Origin: an uncultured Bacteroidales bacterium
Lineage (GTDB): Bacteria > Bacteroidota > Bacteroidia > Bacteroidales > Paludibacteraceae
Reading direction: 5' to 3'
Length of the DNA: 37,994 bases
Assembly: GCA_934725535.1 (NCBI GenBank)
Contig: CAKVBV010000015.1
Coordinates: forward strand, 1-37,994
How positions within the stretch are numbered: the stretch's first letter is position 1; the number at the start of each line of letters is the position of its first letter. Positions 1-9,265 of this stretch are shown here, piece by piece. Under the pieces are notes generated by a model. That model did no database searches. It saw only the letters and a program-made list of their open reading frames with translations, and was not told the DNA's origin. A program made the position numbers and the translations under genes.

Positions 1-2
1 TT

Positions 3-2603
3 GTTGTGGCGATAGATACAACTGCCGTTTATGATGATGGTAACTATTCTGATGACTATAAAGAAACTCCGGTATTTCCAAATGAATTTGAACAGCAGAA
101 GAAATTTGGCGTGTGCGATAGTGATTTCGACCTTCTGACTTTCTGTTCGTCTGATGACAATAAAAGTGAATGGATTGATAAATACATTATGCGAATCGTA
201 TGCAATACAAACGACATAAATAATGTAAAAGATCAGCATCGCTTTAACTATCTTGCATCATACATATTTTTTCTCAATCTCCTTCGCAAATATGCAGACC
301 TGCCGGACATCACTTTATATAAAGATAGGAATGTTGCCAAGATTACCAATGTGGATTTGGTGGTTGATGTGGGTAATTCAAAAACGACTGCACTATTGGT
401 GGAAGAAAATGATTTTACCCGTACAAGAATGTTACGTCTCCAAAATTTTACTCAACCGCAATATGCATCCGACGATTCGTTTGATATGAATATCGCTTTC
501 CAAAAAGCAGATTTCGGAGATATGGGATTGGAGAATACTACACAATTTTTATTTCCAAGTTTCATACGTCTGGGTGATGAGGCAAAGTACTTGATGTACA
601 ATGCCCGAAATGGTATGCTGACAAGTGAAAGACTATCTGTTTGCTCCAGCCCTAAACGCTATTTGTGGGACACAAAAAAGAGAAAATACGAGTGGGAATA
701 TGTTTTACTGACATCACAGGGTGACACCGATTATAATCCTGTTTGGATTGATGGAATATCCAACCAACTCAATGAGGACGGGACATTATCGGATAATGGT
801 GCACAGGGTGATATGACTTTGTATTCACGCCGTTCATTGATGACTTTTTCTTTCTTGGAGATACTGGCACAAGCACGTATGCAAATCAATAGTCACGAGT
901 TTCGTGATGAAATGGGGAATATCAATTCACCGCGTAAGATAGGTCGAATCATCATCACTTGCCCTACTGCTATGTCGCGAACTGAACAAATATCGCTACG
1001 CAAGTCGGCAGAAGAAGCCTTTGTATTGTTAGAGCGTTTTATTACTCAAACGAGCCATACTCTATTGGATTATAAAGAATTGTCGCGCAAGATAGAAATT
1101 GTGCCAAATGTGCAGGCTCTGAAGAATATGGAAGAACGGACTCAATGGACTTATGATGAGGCTACTTGTTCACAGTTTGTGTATCTATGTGCCGAAATAG
1201 CAGAACGATACAGAAATAACTGCGAAGAATACTTCAATCTGTATGGCAAAGTGAGGACTGACCTCAATGGTTATAACAGAAAGTCCCTCACTGTTGGTTC
1301 GCTTGATATTGGTGCTGGCACAACTGACTTGATGATATGTGCTTACGAATACTCTTCGGCTGGGCAAACTACCATTAAGCCCATACCGCTCTTTTGGGAT
1401 AGTTTCTGTAATGCTGGTGATGATATGCTCAAAGCCTTCGTGCAGCAGATTATCATTGAAGGACCAAATGCTGCTGTTTGCAACCGCTTAAAGAAGATGG
1501 GGGTGACTAATGTCACACAGATGTTGGCAGACTTCTTCGGTGCTGACACTAATCGGATGACATTTAAGCAACGCCTGCTTCGCAAGGACTTTAATCTGCA
1601 AATATCTGTGCCTATTGCTCTTAAATACATTGATGCAGCACAGAAACAAGTCCATAAAACTACTTTCCATTGGAATGATATTTTTACTGATTTTCAGCCT
1701 AATGCCAACTTGTTGGATAAGTTCTATGAACATTTTGGCTTTCGCATTGAAGATGTGCTATGGGAGTACGATGAGAAAATAGTTAATGATATTATTGTTG
1801 CCCAGTTTGATGACCTGCTCAAAAAAGTGGCTGCGGCAATGAGTGCCTATCAGTGTGATATTATTATATTGTCAGGCCGTCCTACTTCCTTGAAACAAGT
1901 AGAAAACATATTTTTGAAATATTATCCCGTTTCGCCAAATCGACTGAAAGTACTCAACAATTACCGTGTAGGTCGTTGGTATCCTTTCCAAAATGGTGAT
2001 GGCTATTTTACTAATCAGAAGTCCATCGTTGCTGTGGGGGCATTACTTGGTTATATCGCTTCCACACAGGGTGGTTTCCATGGTTTGTCAATCGACTTGT
2101 GCGAATTGCAAAAGCGACTACTGCCTACCACAGATTATTTCGGCGTACTCAATAGCGTAACCAATGCTATGACAGCGGCATTTATTTCTCCCCCAAATAA
2201 TGCCGCTGACATACAAGTCAATGACTTGCCATTGAAGATTGGAACACGCCGGTTAGGTACGGCTTCGTATCCTGCTCGCTCGTTCTATCGTTTGGATTTT
2301 AATGATGAGGGAATAGAAAATCAATTACGCAAAAAAGGCTATGTGGATGGAGCAGATATGGCAAGCAAAGTGAGGGAGATAAAAGCCTCTATCCGACAAC
2401 GTACACCACTTACTATGCATATCGTGCGTGAAGATTATATAATGGATAAGGAACAACTGATTTTGGAGTCCGTGGTTGATAAATATGGCGATGACGAAGG
2501 ATTGCCGCTCAACTACTTCCTTTTACAGATTCAAAGCCTCAATGAGGACGAGTATTTTTGGCTTGATTCTGGAGCGTTTAACCTTTCTATCACAACCCTT
2601 TAA
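3..2603 (+). CDS. SrfB-like ASKHA-family ATPase (5' end cut by window)
   Basis: The visible part is about 866 residues, and the frame is open to the window edge; a GTG at 6 could be a start, but enterobacterial SrfB proteins are nearer 1000 residues, so I treat the gene as truncated. Numbering from the GTG, the three signatures of the actin/Hsp70/sugar-kinase (ASKHA) nucleotide-binding fold are visible: phosphate-1 VVDVGNSKT (about 120-127), phosphate-2 LDIGAGTTDLM (about 433-443) and an adenosine-type motif IIILSGRPTSL (about 621-631). This spacing, with a large insert between phosphate-1 and phosphate-2, fits the 'virulence factor SrfB' family. No signal peptide or TM segment is visible, so it is probably cytosolic. 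The SrfC-like gene starts 10 bp downstream, the same order as enteric srfB-srfC. Inference: an ATP-dependent chaperone-like or filament-like component of the eight-gene operon. The biochemical role of the family is not established. Confidence 0.75.
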   Translation, partial: VVAIDTTAVYDDGNYSDDYKETPVFPNEFEQQKKFGVCDSDFDLLTFCSSDDNKSEWIDKYIMRIVCNTNDINNVKDQHRFNYLASYIFFLNLLRKYADLPDITLYKDRNVAKITNVDLVVDVGNSKTTALLVEENDFTRTRMLRLQNFTQPQYASDDSFDMNIAFQKADFGDMGLENTTQFLFPSFIRLGDEAKYLMYNARNGMLTSERLSVCSSPKRYLWDTKKRKYEWEYVLLTSQGDTDYNPVWIDGISNQLNEDGTLSDNGAQGDMTLYSRRSLMTFSFLEILAQARMQINSHEFRDEMGNINSPRKIGRIIITCPTAMSRTEQISLRKSAEEAFVLLERFITQTSHTLLDYKELSRKIEIVPNVQALKNMEERTQWTYDEATCSQFVYLCAEIAERYRNNCEEYFNLYGKVRTDLNGYNRKSLTVGSLDIGAGTTDLMICAYEYSSAGQTTIKPIPLFWDSFCNAGDDMLKAFVQQIIIEGPNAAVCNRLKKMGVTNVTQMLADFFGADTNRMTFKQRLLRKDFNLQISVPIALKYIDAAQKQVHKTTFHWNDIFTDFQPNANLLDKFYEHFGFRIEDVLWEYDEKIVNDIIVAQFDDLLKKVAAAMSAYQCDIIILSGRPTSLKQVENIFLKYYPVSPNRLKVLNNYRVGRWYPFQNGDGYFTNQKSIVAVGALLGYIASTQGGFHGLSIDLCELQKRLLPTTDYFGVLNSVTNAMTAAFISPPNNAADIQVNDLPLKIGTRRLGTASYPARSFYRLDFNDEGIENQLRKKGYVDGADMASKVREIKASIRQRTPLTMHIVREDYIMDKEQLILESVVDKYGDDEGLPLNYFLLQIQSLNEDEYFWLDSGAFNLSITTL

Positions 2604-2613
2604 TGCAAATCGT

Positions 2614-5433
2614 ATGATACCAACAATAGATAAACAACTTGACAATTTGGCTCTTGCAATCAATTGGGTGAAAGTCAATCTCAAAGGTGAACGCCAACAG
2701 TCTGCATACGACATATTGGTAACGAAGCGTATTCAACTCCATAAAATTAAAACTGCCTTGCAGGAAAATCCTGCGGTAGTACTTTATGGTGAAAGCCAAC
2801 AAGGTAAATCTTATTTAGTCAGTTCTTTGCTTTCTACTGAAGACTCTGCTTTCAAGGTGATTGATACGGATAATAATCAACAATATGACTTCATTACCAA
2901 AATCAATCCCATCGGTGCTGGAGCAGAATCTACCAGTGTTGTAACGCGCTTTTCTGTTCGTCCTGTTTCTGCCGTGGTCGGTTATCCTGTGAAGATAAAA
3001 CTGCTTTCCGTTTCGGATATAGTTCTTATCTTGTGTGATACCTATTATAGCGATGTTAAAGACTATATCCAACCAATGAAAGAGGCAGAAATTCGTTTGG
3101 CCATTCAACAACTAAAAGAACGCATTTCTGTGCAAAAGACCAAACAGACTTGGGTTTGTGAGGACGATGTATTGCTTATGCAAGAGTATTTCAAGCAGCA
3201 CTTCCATTCCCAGGCACCGTATATATTTGATGCGGATTATTTTCGTAGCGTCTCAAGGTTCATAGAGCAAGCCTCTATGAACGATTGGAGTGATATTTTC
3301 TCTATTCTTTGGAATAATAATCTGCAACTTACGGCACTATTTGATAACATCTTGCAACAATACAAGCAACTTCAGTTTGCAACCGAATTGTATGTTGGTT
3401 ACGATGCTATCTTGCGTGATGGAGCGGCTATATTGGATGTCAAACGTCTTCATGAACTTTATGATTCTGAATGTGCAAAACTTGTTCCTGTAGTATCGCT
3501 GGATAATGGTATTCAAAACAAACACACCATGTCAGCCTCATACTTGTGTGCACTGACCGCTGAAGTGATATTGCAACTTCCCAAAAAGTTGGTGCAAACG
3601 AAAGCCTTTTTGCAGAGTTCTGATGTATTGGATTTCCCCGGTGCAAGGGCAAGATTGGATAAGAGAGAGGAAGATATTGTTGATAACACCCTCATACCAC
3701 AAATGCTTTTGCGTGGCAAAGTGGCTTATCTATTCAATAAGTATTCCGACAGTTTGATGATAAATACATTGCTATTCTGTCATGGTAAGAAGCAGGCAGG
3801 ACCGCGCTTTATGCCTGACTTGCTGAAAAAATGGATTGAATCTTTCGTCGGTATAGATGCAAATGCACGCCAACTATTTATGCAAAAAGCACAAATAGCA
3901 CCGTTGTTTGTTATCGGAACAATGTTCAACCTCGATTTGCAGAAAGACCAAAATGATATTAGCGGTGAAATGAAATCGCTTACCGCTCGTTGGCAGCAAA
4001 GATTTGAAACGGTTTACCACAAAGAGTTGTTAGGTGAAGATTGCAAATGGTTAGATCGGTGGACACCACAAGAACCATTTAAAAACTTCTATCTCTTGCG
4101 TGATTTCTACTATTCATCGGAAGAACAAAACAACATATTCAAAGGTTGGACCCGTGATGGAGGAAAGGAATGTGAGGAAGTTATTCCTGAGAAATTTCCG
4201 AATTTCAGAGAAAAATTGAAGGAGAGTTTCTTGCAATACCCATTTGTGCAGCGGCATTTCGCTAATCCCGAAGAAGCATGGGATGAAGCCGCCTCAATGA
4301 ATAAAGATGGATCGGGCTATATTATCCGCAATCTGACGATTGCTGCACAGAACATCAATGCTGCTCGTGAAGATAAGTTTCGGCGCGACCTTTCCGACAT
4401 CAATGCTGCTATCATTGCCGAACTCACTAAATATCACCATGATGAGAACTCTGACGCTAATATGTTGCAGGCTAAGCGTTTGGCTGGTGAGGCACAAGCG
4501 GCATTAGATATTGCCTTTGGACGGGACCCATATTTCTTCGGAAAAATGATGCAACACCTTATTCTTAATGAAGGCGATGTATATCGTATTTTTCATGAGG
4601 AGTTTCAAAAGACTAATCTCACGCAGCAAAAAAAATTAGGCAAGTATGTCTATATCCGTATGAAAGCAGTGGGGTTGTCATCAAACAATACTTTTGAAAC
4701 CAATTTGGATATTCTCGCTCACGCCTATGAAATGACCGCCGACGATTGCAGGCAATACTTTGAAAGTCGCGCCATTGATTTGCAAGAATTATTCTCTGAC
4801 CCTGACAACGGAATGAAGAACATTTCTCAAACTCTTGCCGAATTGCTTGAAGACTATTGGTTCAATACATGGCTCCGCCAAATCAACTACAGTGCTCTTA
4901 CGCAACTGTTGGATGAAACTACACTGATTGACATTCTTGATATGTTGCACGCTTTGTATGGCAAGTTGGGCATAACAAGACATATTGCGCAATCTATCCG
5001 TCGGTATGTGGATAAGTTCGGAACGAATGTTGATGAGATTCAGGAAATGATAGCCGATATGTGTGCCGAGATACTCAACAAGTTCGTATCTGATGTGGGT
5101 TACACCTATCTCAGCAATGATGCTGTTCAATCGCTCAAAGAGGCGAATGAAATGCAGAAACTCGGATTGAATTTCTCTTTTGAAGAACAGACGGAACAAC
5201 TGATTACGCCTGCCAACATTGCATGGATATTCGATGCGATGGACGACTTGGATGCCATAAAAAATAATCTCGGCGACCGCTTGCAGTATGTCCCTGGCTT
5301 CAATAGCCGCAAACGCTGGAGCGAATTGCTGAAAATTGGCTTCATACAGACGCAAGATATCCCTAATTATGATATTGCGGCAAACAAGCAGTTAGGCGAA
5401 ATAAAGAGTAAGTTTGAAACCATAAATCAATAA
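2614..5433 (+). CDS. SrfC-like P-loop NTPase/GTPase
   Basis: About 939 residues. The frame is open upstream to 2476 inside the previous gene, but the ATG at 2614 (MIPTIDKQLDN) avoids a 128-bp overlap and lies 10 bp after the preceding stop. A Walker A loop GESQQGKS is at residues 59-66, after a short helical lead (LQENPAVVLYGE). The rest is long, charged and helical, as in large dynamin-like or SrfC-family proteins, with a conserved-looking LDFPGARAR segment (about residue 345) that could be the DxxG-type switch II motif. No TM segments or signal peptide are visible. It follows the SrfB-like gene and precedes the subtilisin by 5 bp, so translation is probably coupled. SrfC is annotated only as a putative virulence factor. 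Inference: a mechanochemical or switch GTPase partner of the SrfB-like ATPase. Guanine versus adenine specificity cannot be read from the sequence. Confidence 0.7.
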   Translation: MIPTIDKQLDNLALAINWVKVNLKGERQQSAYDILVTKRIQLHKIKTALQENPAVVLYGESQQGKSYLVSSLLSTEDSAFKVIDTDNNQQYDFITKINPIGAGAESTSVVTRFSVRPVSAVVGYPVKIKLLSVSDIVLILCDTYYSDVKDYIQPMKEAEIRLAIQQLKERISVQKTKQTWVCEDDVLLMQEYFKQHFHSQAPYIFDADYFRSVSRFIEQASMNDWSDIFSILWNNNLQLTALFDNILQQYKQLQFATELYVGYDAILRDGAAILDVKRLHELYDSECAKLVPVVSLDNGIQNKHTMSASYLCALTAEVILQLPKKLVQTKAFLQSSDVLDFPGARARLDKREEDIVDNTLIPQMLLRGKVAYLFNKYSDSLMINTLLFCHGKKQAGPRFMPDLLKKWIESFVGIDANARQLFMQKAQIAPLFVIGTMFNLDLQKDQNDISGEMKSLTARWQQRFETVYHKELLGEDCKWLDRWTPQEPFKNFYLLRDFYYSSEEQNNIFKGWTRDGGKECEEVIPEKFPNFREKLKESFLQYPFVQRHFANPEEAWDEAASMNKDGSGYIIRNLTIAAQNINAAREDKFRRDLSDINAAIIAELTKYHHDENSDANMLQAKRLAGEAQAALDIAFGRDPYFFGKMMQHLILNEGDVYRIFHEEFQKTNLTQQKKLGKYVYIRMKAVGLSSNNTFETNLDILAHAYEMTADDCRQYFESRAIDLQELFSDPDNGMKNISQTLAELLEDYWFNTWLRQINYSALTQLLDETTLIDILDMLHALYGKLGITRHIAQSIRRYVDKFGTNVDEIQEMIADMCAEILNKFVSDVGYTYLSNDAVQSLKEANEMQKLGLNFSFEEQTEQLITPANIAWIFDAMDDLDAIKNNLGDRLQYVPGFNSRKRWSELLKIGFIQTQDIPNYDIAANKQLGEIKSKFETINQ

Positions 5434-5438
5434 ACTAT

Positions 5439-8279
5439 ATGCAACAAGTTAAAGGAAGTATTGCATTATGTTCTTCGCCTCGTTCGTCGGTGTGCGATGA
5501 GCAGGGAGTGGGGAAATATCCTATTTGGAACCGCTATAACCAACTTATAGAGATAATCAAAAAACATATTCCTGTGCGCTATCAATCGTTTTTGGCTCGC
5601 CCTGTAGTTGTTAAGGAACAAGATGGAGAACACTTGGTTTGGTATGCCGAAGCGGAAAAAGGGACATCTCCCAAGCGGTTAACGCAGTTAGTAGGAGCAG
5701 AACGGGTTAAATATCAGCAAATCAAAGCGGAAACGATAGCCGTATATAAATCTGCCATAGATAACTGCGAAGCATCAGGAGAAACTTCGGATGCGGAACA
5801 TATCAGAAAGGCGATGAAGTATGTCGGAGATTTTGATGACTACTTCTATTGCTTTGGCGACAAGGTTGTAGTTGTTGTCTGGAGTATGCGACCGCGTTCA
5901 ATTTCTGACCCTCAGAGTTGTATCATTGATAAACTCTTGCACCCAAGTGAAACATATACCGTTACTTTCGATTTGGGAGAGCACGGAATTTCTTCCTCAC
6001 AATTGGAACTGCATAAACGCACTATAGATCAACCAATAGGCGCACACCAAGTGCCGCAAGTGGATGCAAAAGATGGTTACAAGTTCATCGGCTGGAACAC
6101 AGAACCGCTTGGACATAAAGTAACGCATGACATTACTTTTATCGCTCAATACGAAAAACTTCCCTCACCAACTCCGCAACCGAACATCTACACCATTCGC
6201 TTTGAGGATGAGAATGGTAAAGAATTGTCGTTTTGCAAAATCAAAGAGGGCGAGATTATTCCTGATAATGTAATCCCTGTAGTACCAAACAAAGAGCATT
6301 ACAAATTTGCGGGTTGGGGAAGCGACCTACAAGCACCTGTTCGTGAAGACCGTACCTATCATTTGCGTTATGACAAATTACCTCTCCCGTGGTGGAAACG
6401 CTTCGAAATATGGTGGCGTGGAACTGGCTGCCTAAAATGGTTACTCCGGCTGTTGCTGTTATTATTGCTATTATTGCTATTGCTCTTCTTATTGCAAAAG
6501 TGCAGAGGTAACGAAACTCCTAACCATATATCTCATTACGATGGCAATAATCCGTTTCTGCCAAGTACACCAACGCATGGTGATGCATATCAGCCTATTA
6601 CTCCTGAAGACCCGGGCTTTGGTTTCTTGCCCGAAAAACCCAACAAGCCACTTCCCATTGATGATGGCGACTTGATTGATGACGAGGGGGGCTTCAGAAA
6701 AATAATTGCCAATCGCCTGAATGTGTTGCTGGATGATGACGACCTGACTATCAATCAATTTGCTACTGACTTTAAGGCTGTGTATGCTGGTGATGAATAC
6801 CAAATCATTTATGCAGACCCTCTTATCAAACGCTTACAATTGCAAGTACCGTCAAACGAGCGTGTACAGATTAAGCAAGAAATAGTTGGCAAACTGCCTG
6901 AACAATACAACACAGAAAATACCTTTGTTTGGGATGAGGCTGTTATGACAGGTTCATTCGTCCCTAACGATAGTCGTATTAGTGAATGTTGGTATCATAA
7001 TGCTATAAAGACATACGCTGCATGGGATATTACGATGGGTAACGAAGACATTGTTGTTGCAGTGGTTGATGATGGCTTTGCGCTTAATCATGAGGAGTTC
7101 AAAGATAAGGTGGTTAAGCCATATAATGTATTCACCCAATCGGATGATGTACATGAGTCGAAAGACAAACATGGTACTCATGTCGCAGGATTGGCAGTCG
7201 CTCTGGCTAATAACCAACGTGGTATTGCTGGTGTTGCTCCAAATTGCAAACTTATGCCCGTCAAAGTTTTTGATGACAAAGGGTACACAAGTACGATGTG
7301 TGTGTTAGATGGCGTTCTCTATGCTGTATACAACGGTGCAGATGTAGTCAACCTGTCACTTGGTATGATGATGAACGGACAACCGCCTGCCCCAATGCAG
7401 CAGGAACTAATCCGTAATTACTTCAAAGAAGAAGAAAGAGTCTGGAAAAAAGTGTTTTCAATTGCTAATCGCAACAATACTGCCATTGTTATTGCTGCAG
7501 GCAATGAAAACATTATGGCAGGCATAGAACCTATGCATCGCTCCGAAGATGTTATTGTGGTTGCAGCCGTTGGCGAGAATCATAATCCACTCTATGGTAA
7601 AACAAATTTTAGTAACTATGGCTCATACACAGATGTTTCTGCACCGGGATTAAATATCATGAGCACTGTTGGAAAAAACCAATATGAATCCATGTCTGGT
7701 ACCAGTATGGCTGCACCTATTGTCGCAGGAGCAGTTGCACTCGTTAAAAGCGTTAATCGCCCTCTTTCTACTTCGCAGATACGAACCATATTGCAGGAAA
7801 CAGGATTGGAAGTTAATGGCAATATCGGCAAACTCATTCAGTTGGATAAAGCACTTGAAAAGGCTCAAAATGCTGATGCTAATATAATGGATACACACCC
7901 CGAACCGACAACGGGTTCTGTTCAGGTTCTACTTGAATGGCATAACTATAATGACCTTGACCTCATTTGTCAAGACCCATTTGGAGATGTTGTGTGGTTC
8001 CAACAAAAAAAAATACCAAGTGGTGGTATGTTGGAAATTGATATGAATGCAGGTAATCAGTATTCTTCTTCACCAATAGAAAATATCTATTGGCGTGAAG
8101 CTGGTGCACCAAAAGGCGATTATAAGGTATGGGTTCTATACTATAAACGGCACGACACGCAGTATGCCACATCCGAATATAAGGTAACCGTGCGTTATGG
8201 TGATAAAGAACGCTCTTTCAAAGGTATTGCCCAAACAGAAGGAGAGATAATGACAATATGTGATTTTACACTTGAATAA
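5439..8279 (+). CDS. Membrane-anchored S8 subtilisin with InlB-type repeats and YfaP/DUF2135-like C-terminus
   Basis: 946 residues in a modular chain. Residues 1-165 are a soluble N-terminal region of unknown type. About 172-237 and 251-313 are two Listeria-Bacteroides (InlB B-type) beta repeats (YTVTFDLGEHG...FIGWNTEP...; YTIRFEDENGK...FAGWGSD). At 334-352 is one almost pure leucine TM helix, preceded by basic residues, so the N-terminus is probably cytosolic. A proline-rich linker and a propeptide-like region (about 425-515) follow, then a subtilase domain with the full triad D544 (VAVVDDG), H578 (HGTHVAG), S756 (GTSMAAP) and oxyanion N689 (AAGNEN). About 822-946 is a beta-sandwich resembling YfaP/DUF2135 (NDLDLICQDPFGDVVWF, ENIYWREAGAPKGDYKVWV). 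The protease domain would then face the periplasm while the InlB repeats sit inside, which is unusual. Inference: effector or signalling protease of the operon, possibly activated by removal of the propeptide. Confidence 0.88.
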   Translation: MQQVKGSIALCSSPRSSVCDEQGVGKYPIWNRYNQLIEIIKKHIPVRYQSFLARPVVVKEQDGEHLVWYAEAEKGTSPKRLTQLVGAERVKYQQIKAETIAVYKSAIDNCEASGETSDAEHIRKAMKYVGDFDDYFYCFGDKVVVVVWSMRPRSISDPQSCIIDKLLHPSETYTVTFDLGEHGISSSQLELHKRTIDQPIGAHQVPQVDAKDGYKFIGWNTEPLGHKVTHDITFIAQYEKLPSPTPQPNIYTIRFEDENGKELSFCKIKEGEIIPDNVIPVVPNKEHYKFAGWGSDLQAPVREDRTYHLRYDKLPLPWWKRFEIWWRGTGCLKWLLRLLLLLLLLLLLLFLLQKCRGNETPNHISHYDGNNPFLPSTPTHGDAYQPITPEDPGFGFLPEKPNKPLPIDDGDLIDDEGGFRKIIANRLNVLLDDDDLTINQFATDFKAVYAGDEYQIIYADPLIKRLQLQVPSNERVQIKQEIVGKLPEQYNTENTFVWDEAVMTGSFVPNDSRISECWYHNAIKTYAAWDITMGNEDIVVAVVDDGFALNHEEFKDKVVKPYNVFTQSDDVHESKDKHGTHVAGLAVALANNQRGIAGVAPNCKLMPVKVFDDKGYTSTMCVLDGVLYAVYNGADVVNLSLGMMMNGQPPAPMQQELIRNYFKEEERVWKKVFSIANRNNTAIVIAAGNENIMAGIEPMHRSEDVIVVAAVGENHNPLYGKTNFSNYGSYTDVSAPGLNIMSTVGKNQYESMSGTSMAAPIVAGAVALVKSVNRPLSTSQIRTILQETGLEVNGNIGKLIQLDKALEKAQNADANIMDTHPEPTTGSVQVLLEWHNYNDLDLICQDPFGDVVWFQQKKIPSGGMLEIDMNAGNQYSSSPIENIYWREAGAPKGDYKVWVLYYKRHDTQYATSEYKVTVRYGDKERSFKGIAQTEGEIMTICDFTLE

Positions 8280-8297
8280 ACTAAATAGTAATACATT

Positions 8298-9245
8298 ATG
8301 TACACAAAACAATCAAATTTTCCCATTGGATGGGTGTTAGCAATAGTATCGGCTATTGTAATCGGGCTGATTAAGTTCTTTAGTTTGAATTTTCGATATC
8401 TTGGAGAACGCACTGGTCCAAATATAATATGGGCTTGCGTTTATGCTTTACTGCTATTGGGGGTGGTAGCCGTGTTGGTTAAAGCAAAAAAGGTGTCTAT
8501 TCCTCTTAATTTTAGGAAGGCTGCCATCGTAGAACTTTTTATGCTGGTTGTATATGCTGTCCTATTGATAGCAGGTGTTATATGCACCAATCATTTCTAT
8601 GTAGTAATGAGTAGAAAGGACATTATCAAAGAAGAGGTGACAAAACAAATCAATCAGATTGATGGAATGTTTGATAGTTACGATAAGAATGTCGCGAATC
8701 GTGTTGCTGCGTATGATGCATATTTACAGCAAGTTGAAAATACAAAGAATTCTGATTATTCACAATACTGTGATGAAGGATTAGATGCGTGTAGTCGTGA
8801 GGATTTAGTAATATGCTTCACAGATCAAATTGCTTGTGGCGATGTCAAACAGTCTATCGCAAATTGGAAAAGCAATATGTTAAGTAAAACAGATGGCTTG
8901 GGGCTGATTACCCTTATGCCGCGTGTAAATGAAATAAATGAAAATCTTGAAAACACTCGGAATAGTCTTAAAGAGTTAGACCGAAAATCAGAGAAGGGAC
9001 TAAATGGTTCACATTGGGATTATACGTTGACCACCAGCAATGATATTCTTGAGCATTTCAAATTCCAAAAGGGAGAACCACTCAGCCTATGGGCATTTGT
9101 TGTAATTATCATAGCAGCAATTATAATACTTTTACCATACATCGCAGCGGAACGTGATGGCAGACACAAGGGATTATTCTGGGAACTGACACATAGTCGC
9201 GAAGGTGTTTCGCACAAATCTGACAGTGCAATAACAGGGATATAA
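8298..9245 (+). CDS. Four-TM membrane protein of the SrfBC-subtilisin operon
   Basis: 315 residues, family not recognised. Three hydrophobic helices lie at the N-terminal end (about 10-30, 42-61 and 72-98). A charged helical region of about 150 residues follows (about 105-255), rich in Lys, Glu, Asn and Asp with coiled-coil character, and a final TM helix (about 265-285, LWAFVVIIIAAIIILLPYI). The tail of about 25 residues is hydrophilic. With two segments of membrane helices, the soluble middle part would form one domain on one side of the membrane. The gene starts 18 bp after the subtilisin stop and ends 20 bp before the GTPase-like gene. Inference: a membrane scaffold or channel-like partner of the subtilisin or GTPase. 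There is no enzymatic motif. The reading frame is safe because of its length and position; the function is unknown. Confidence 0.7.
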   Translation: MYTKQSNFPIGWVLAIVSAIVIGLIKFFSLNFRYLGERTGPNIIWACVYALLLLGVVAVLVKAKKVSIPLNFRKAAIVELFMLVVYAVLLIAGVICTNHFYVVMSRKDIIKEEVTKQINQIDGMFDSYDKNVANRVAAYDAYLQQVENTKNSDYSQYCDEGLDACSREDLVICFTDQIACGDVKQSIANWKSNMLSKTDGLGLITLMPRVNEINENLENTRNSLKELDRKSEKGLNGSHWDYTLTTSNDILEHFKFQKGEPLSLWAFVVIIIAAIIILLPYIAAERDGRHKGLFWELTHSREGVSHKSDSAITGI

Positions 9246-9265
9246 TAACTTTTAGATATATAATT

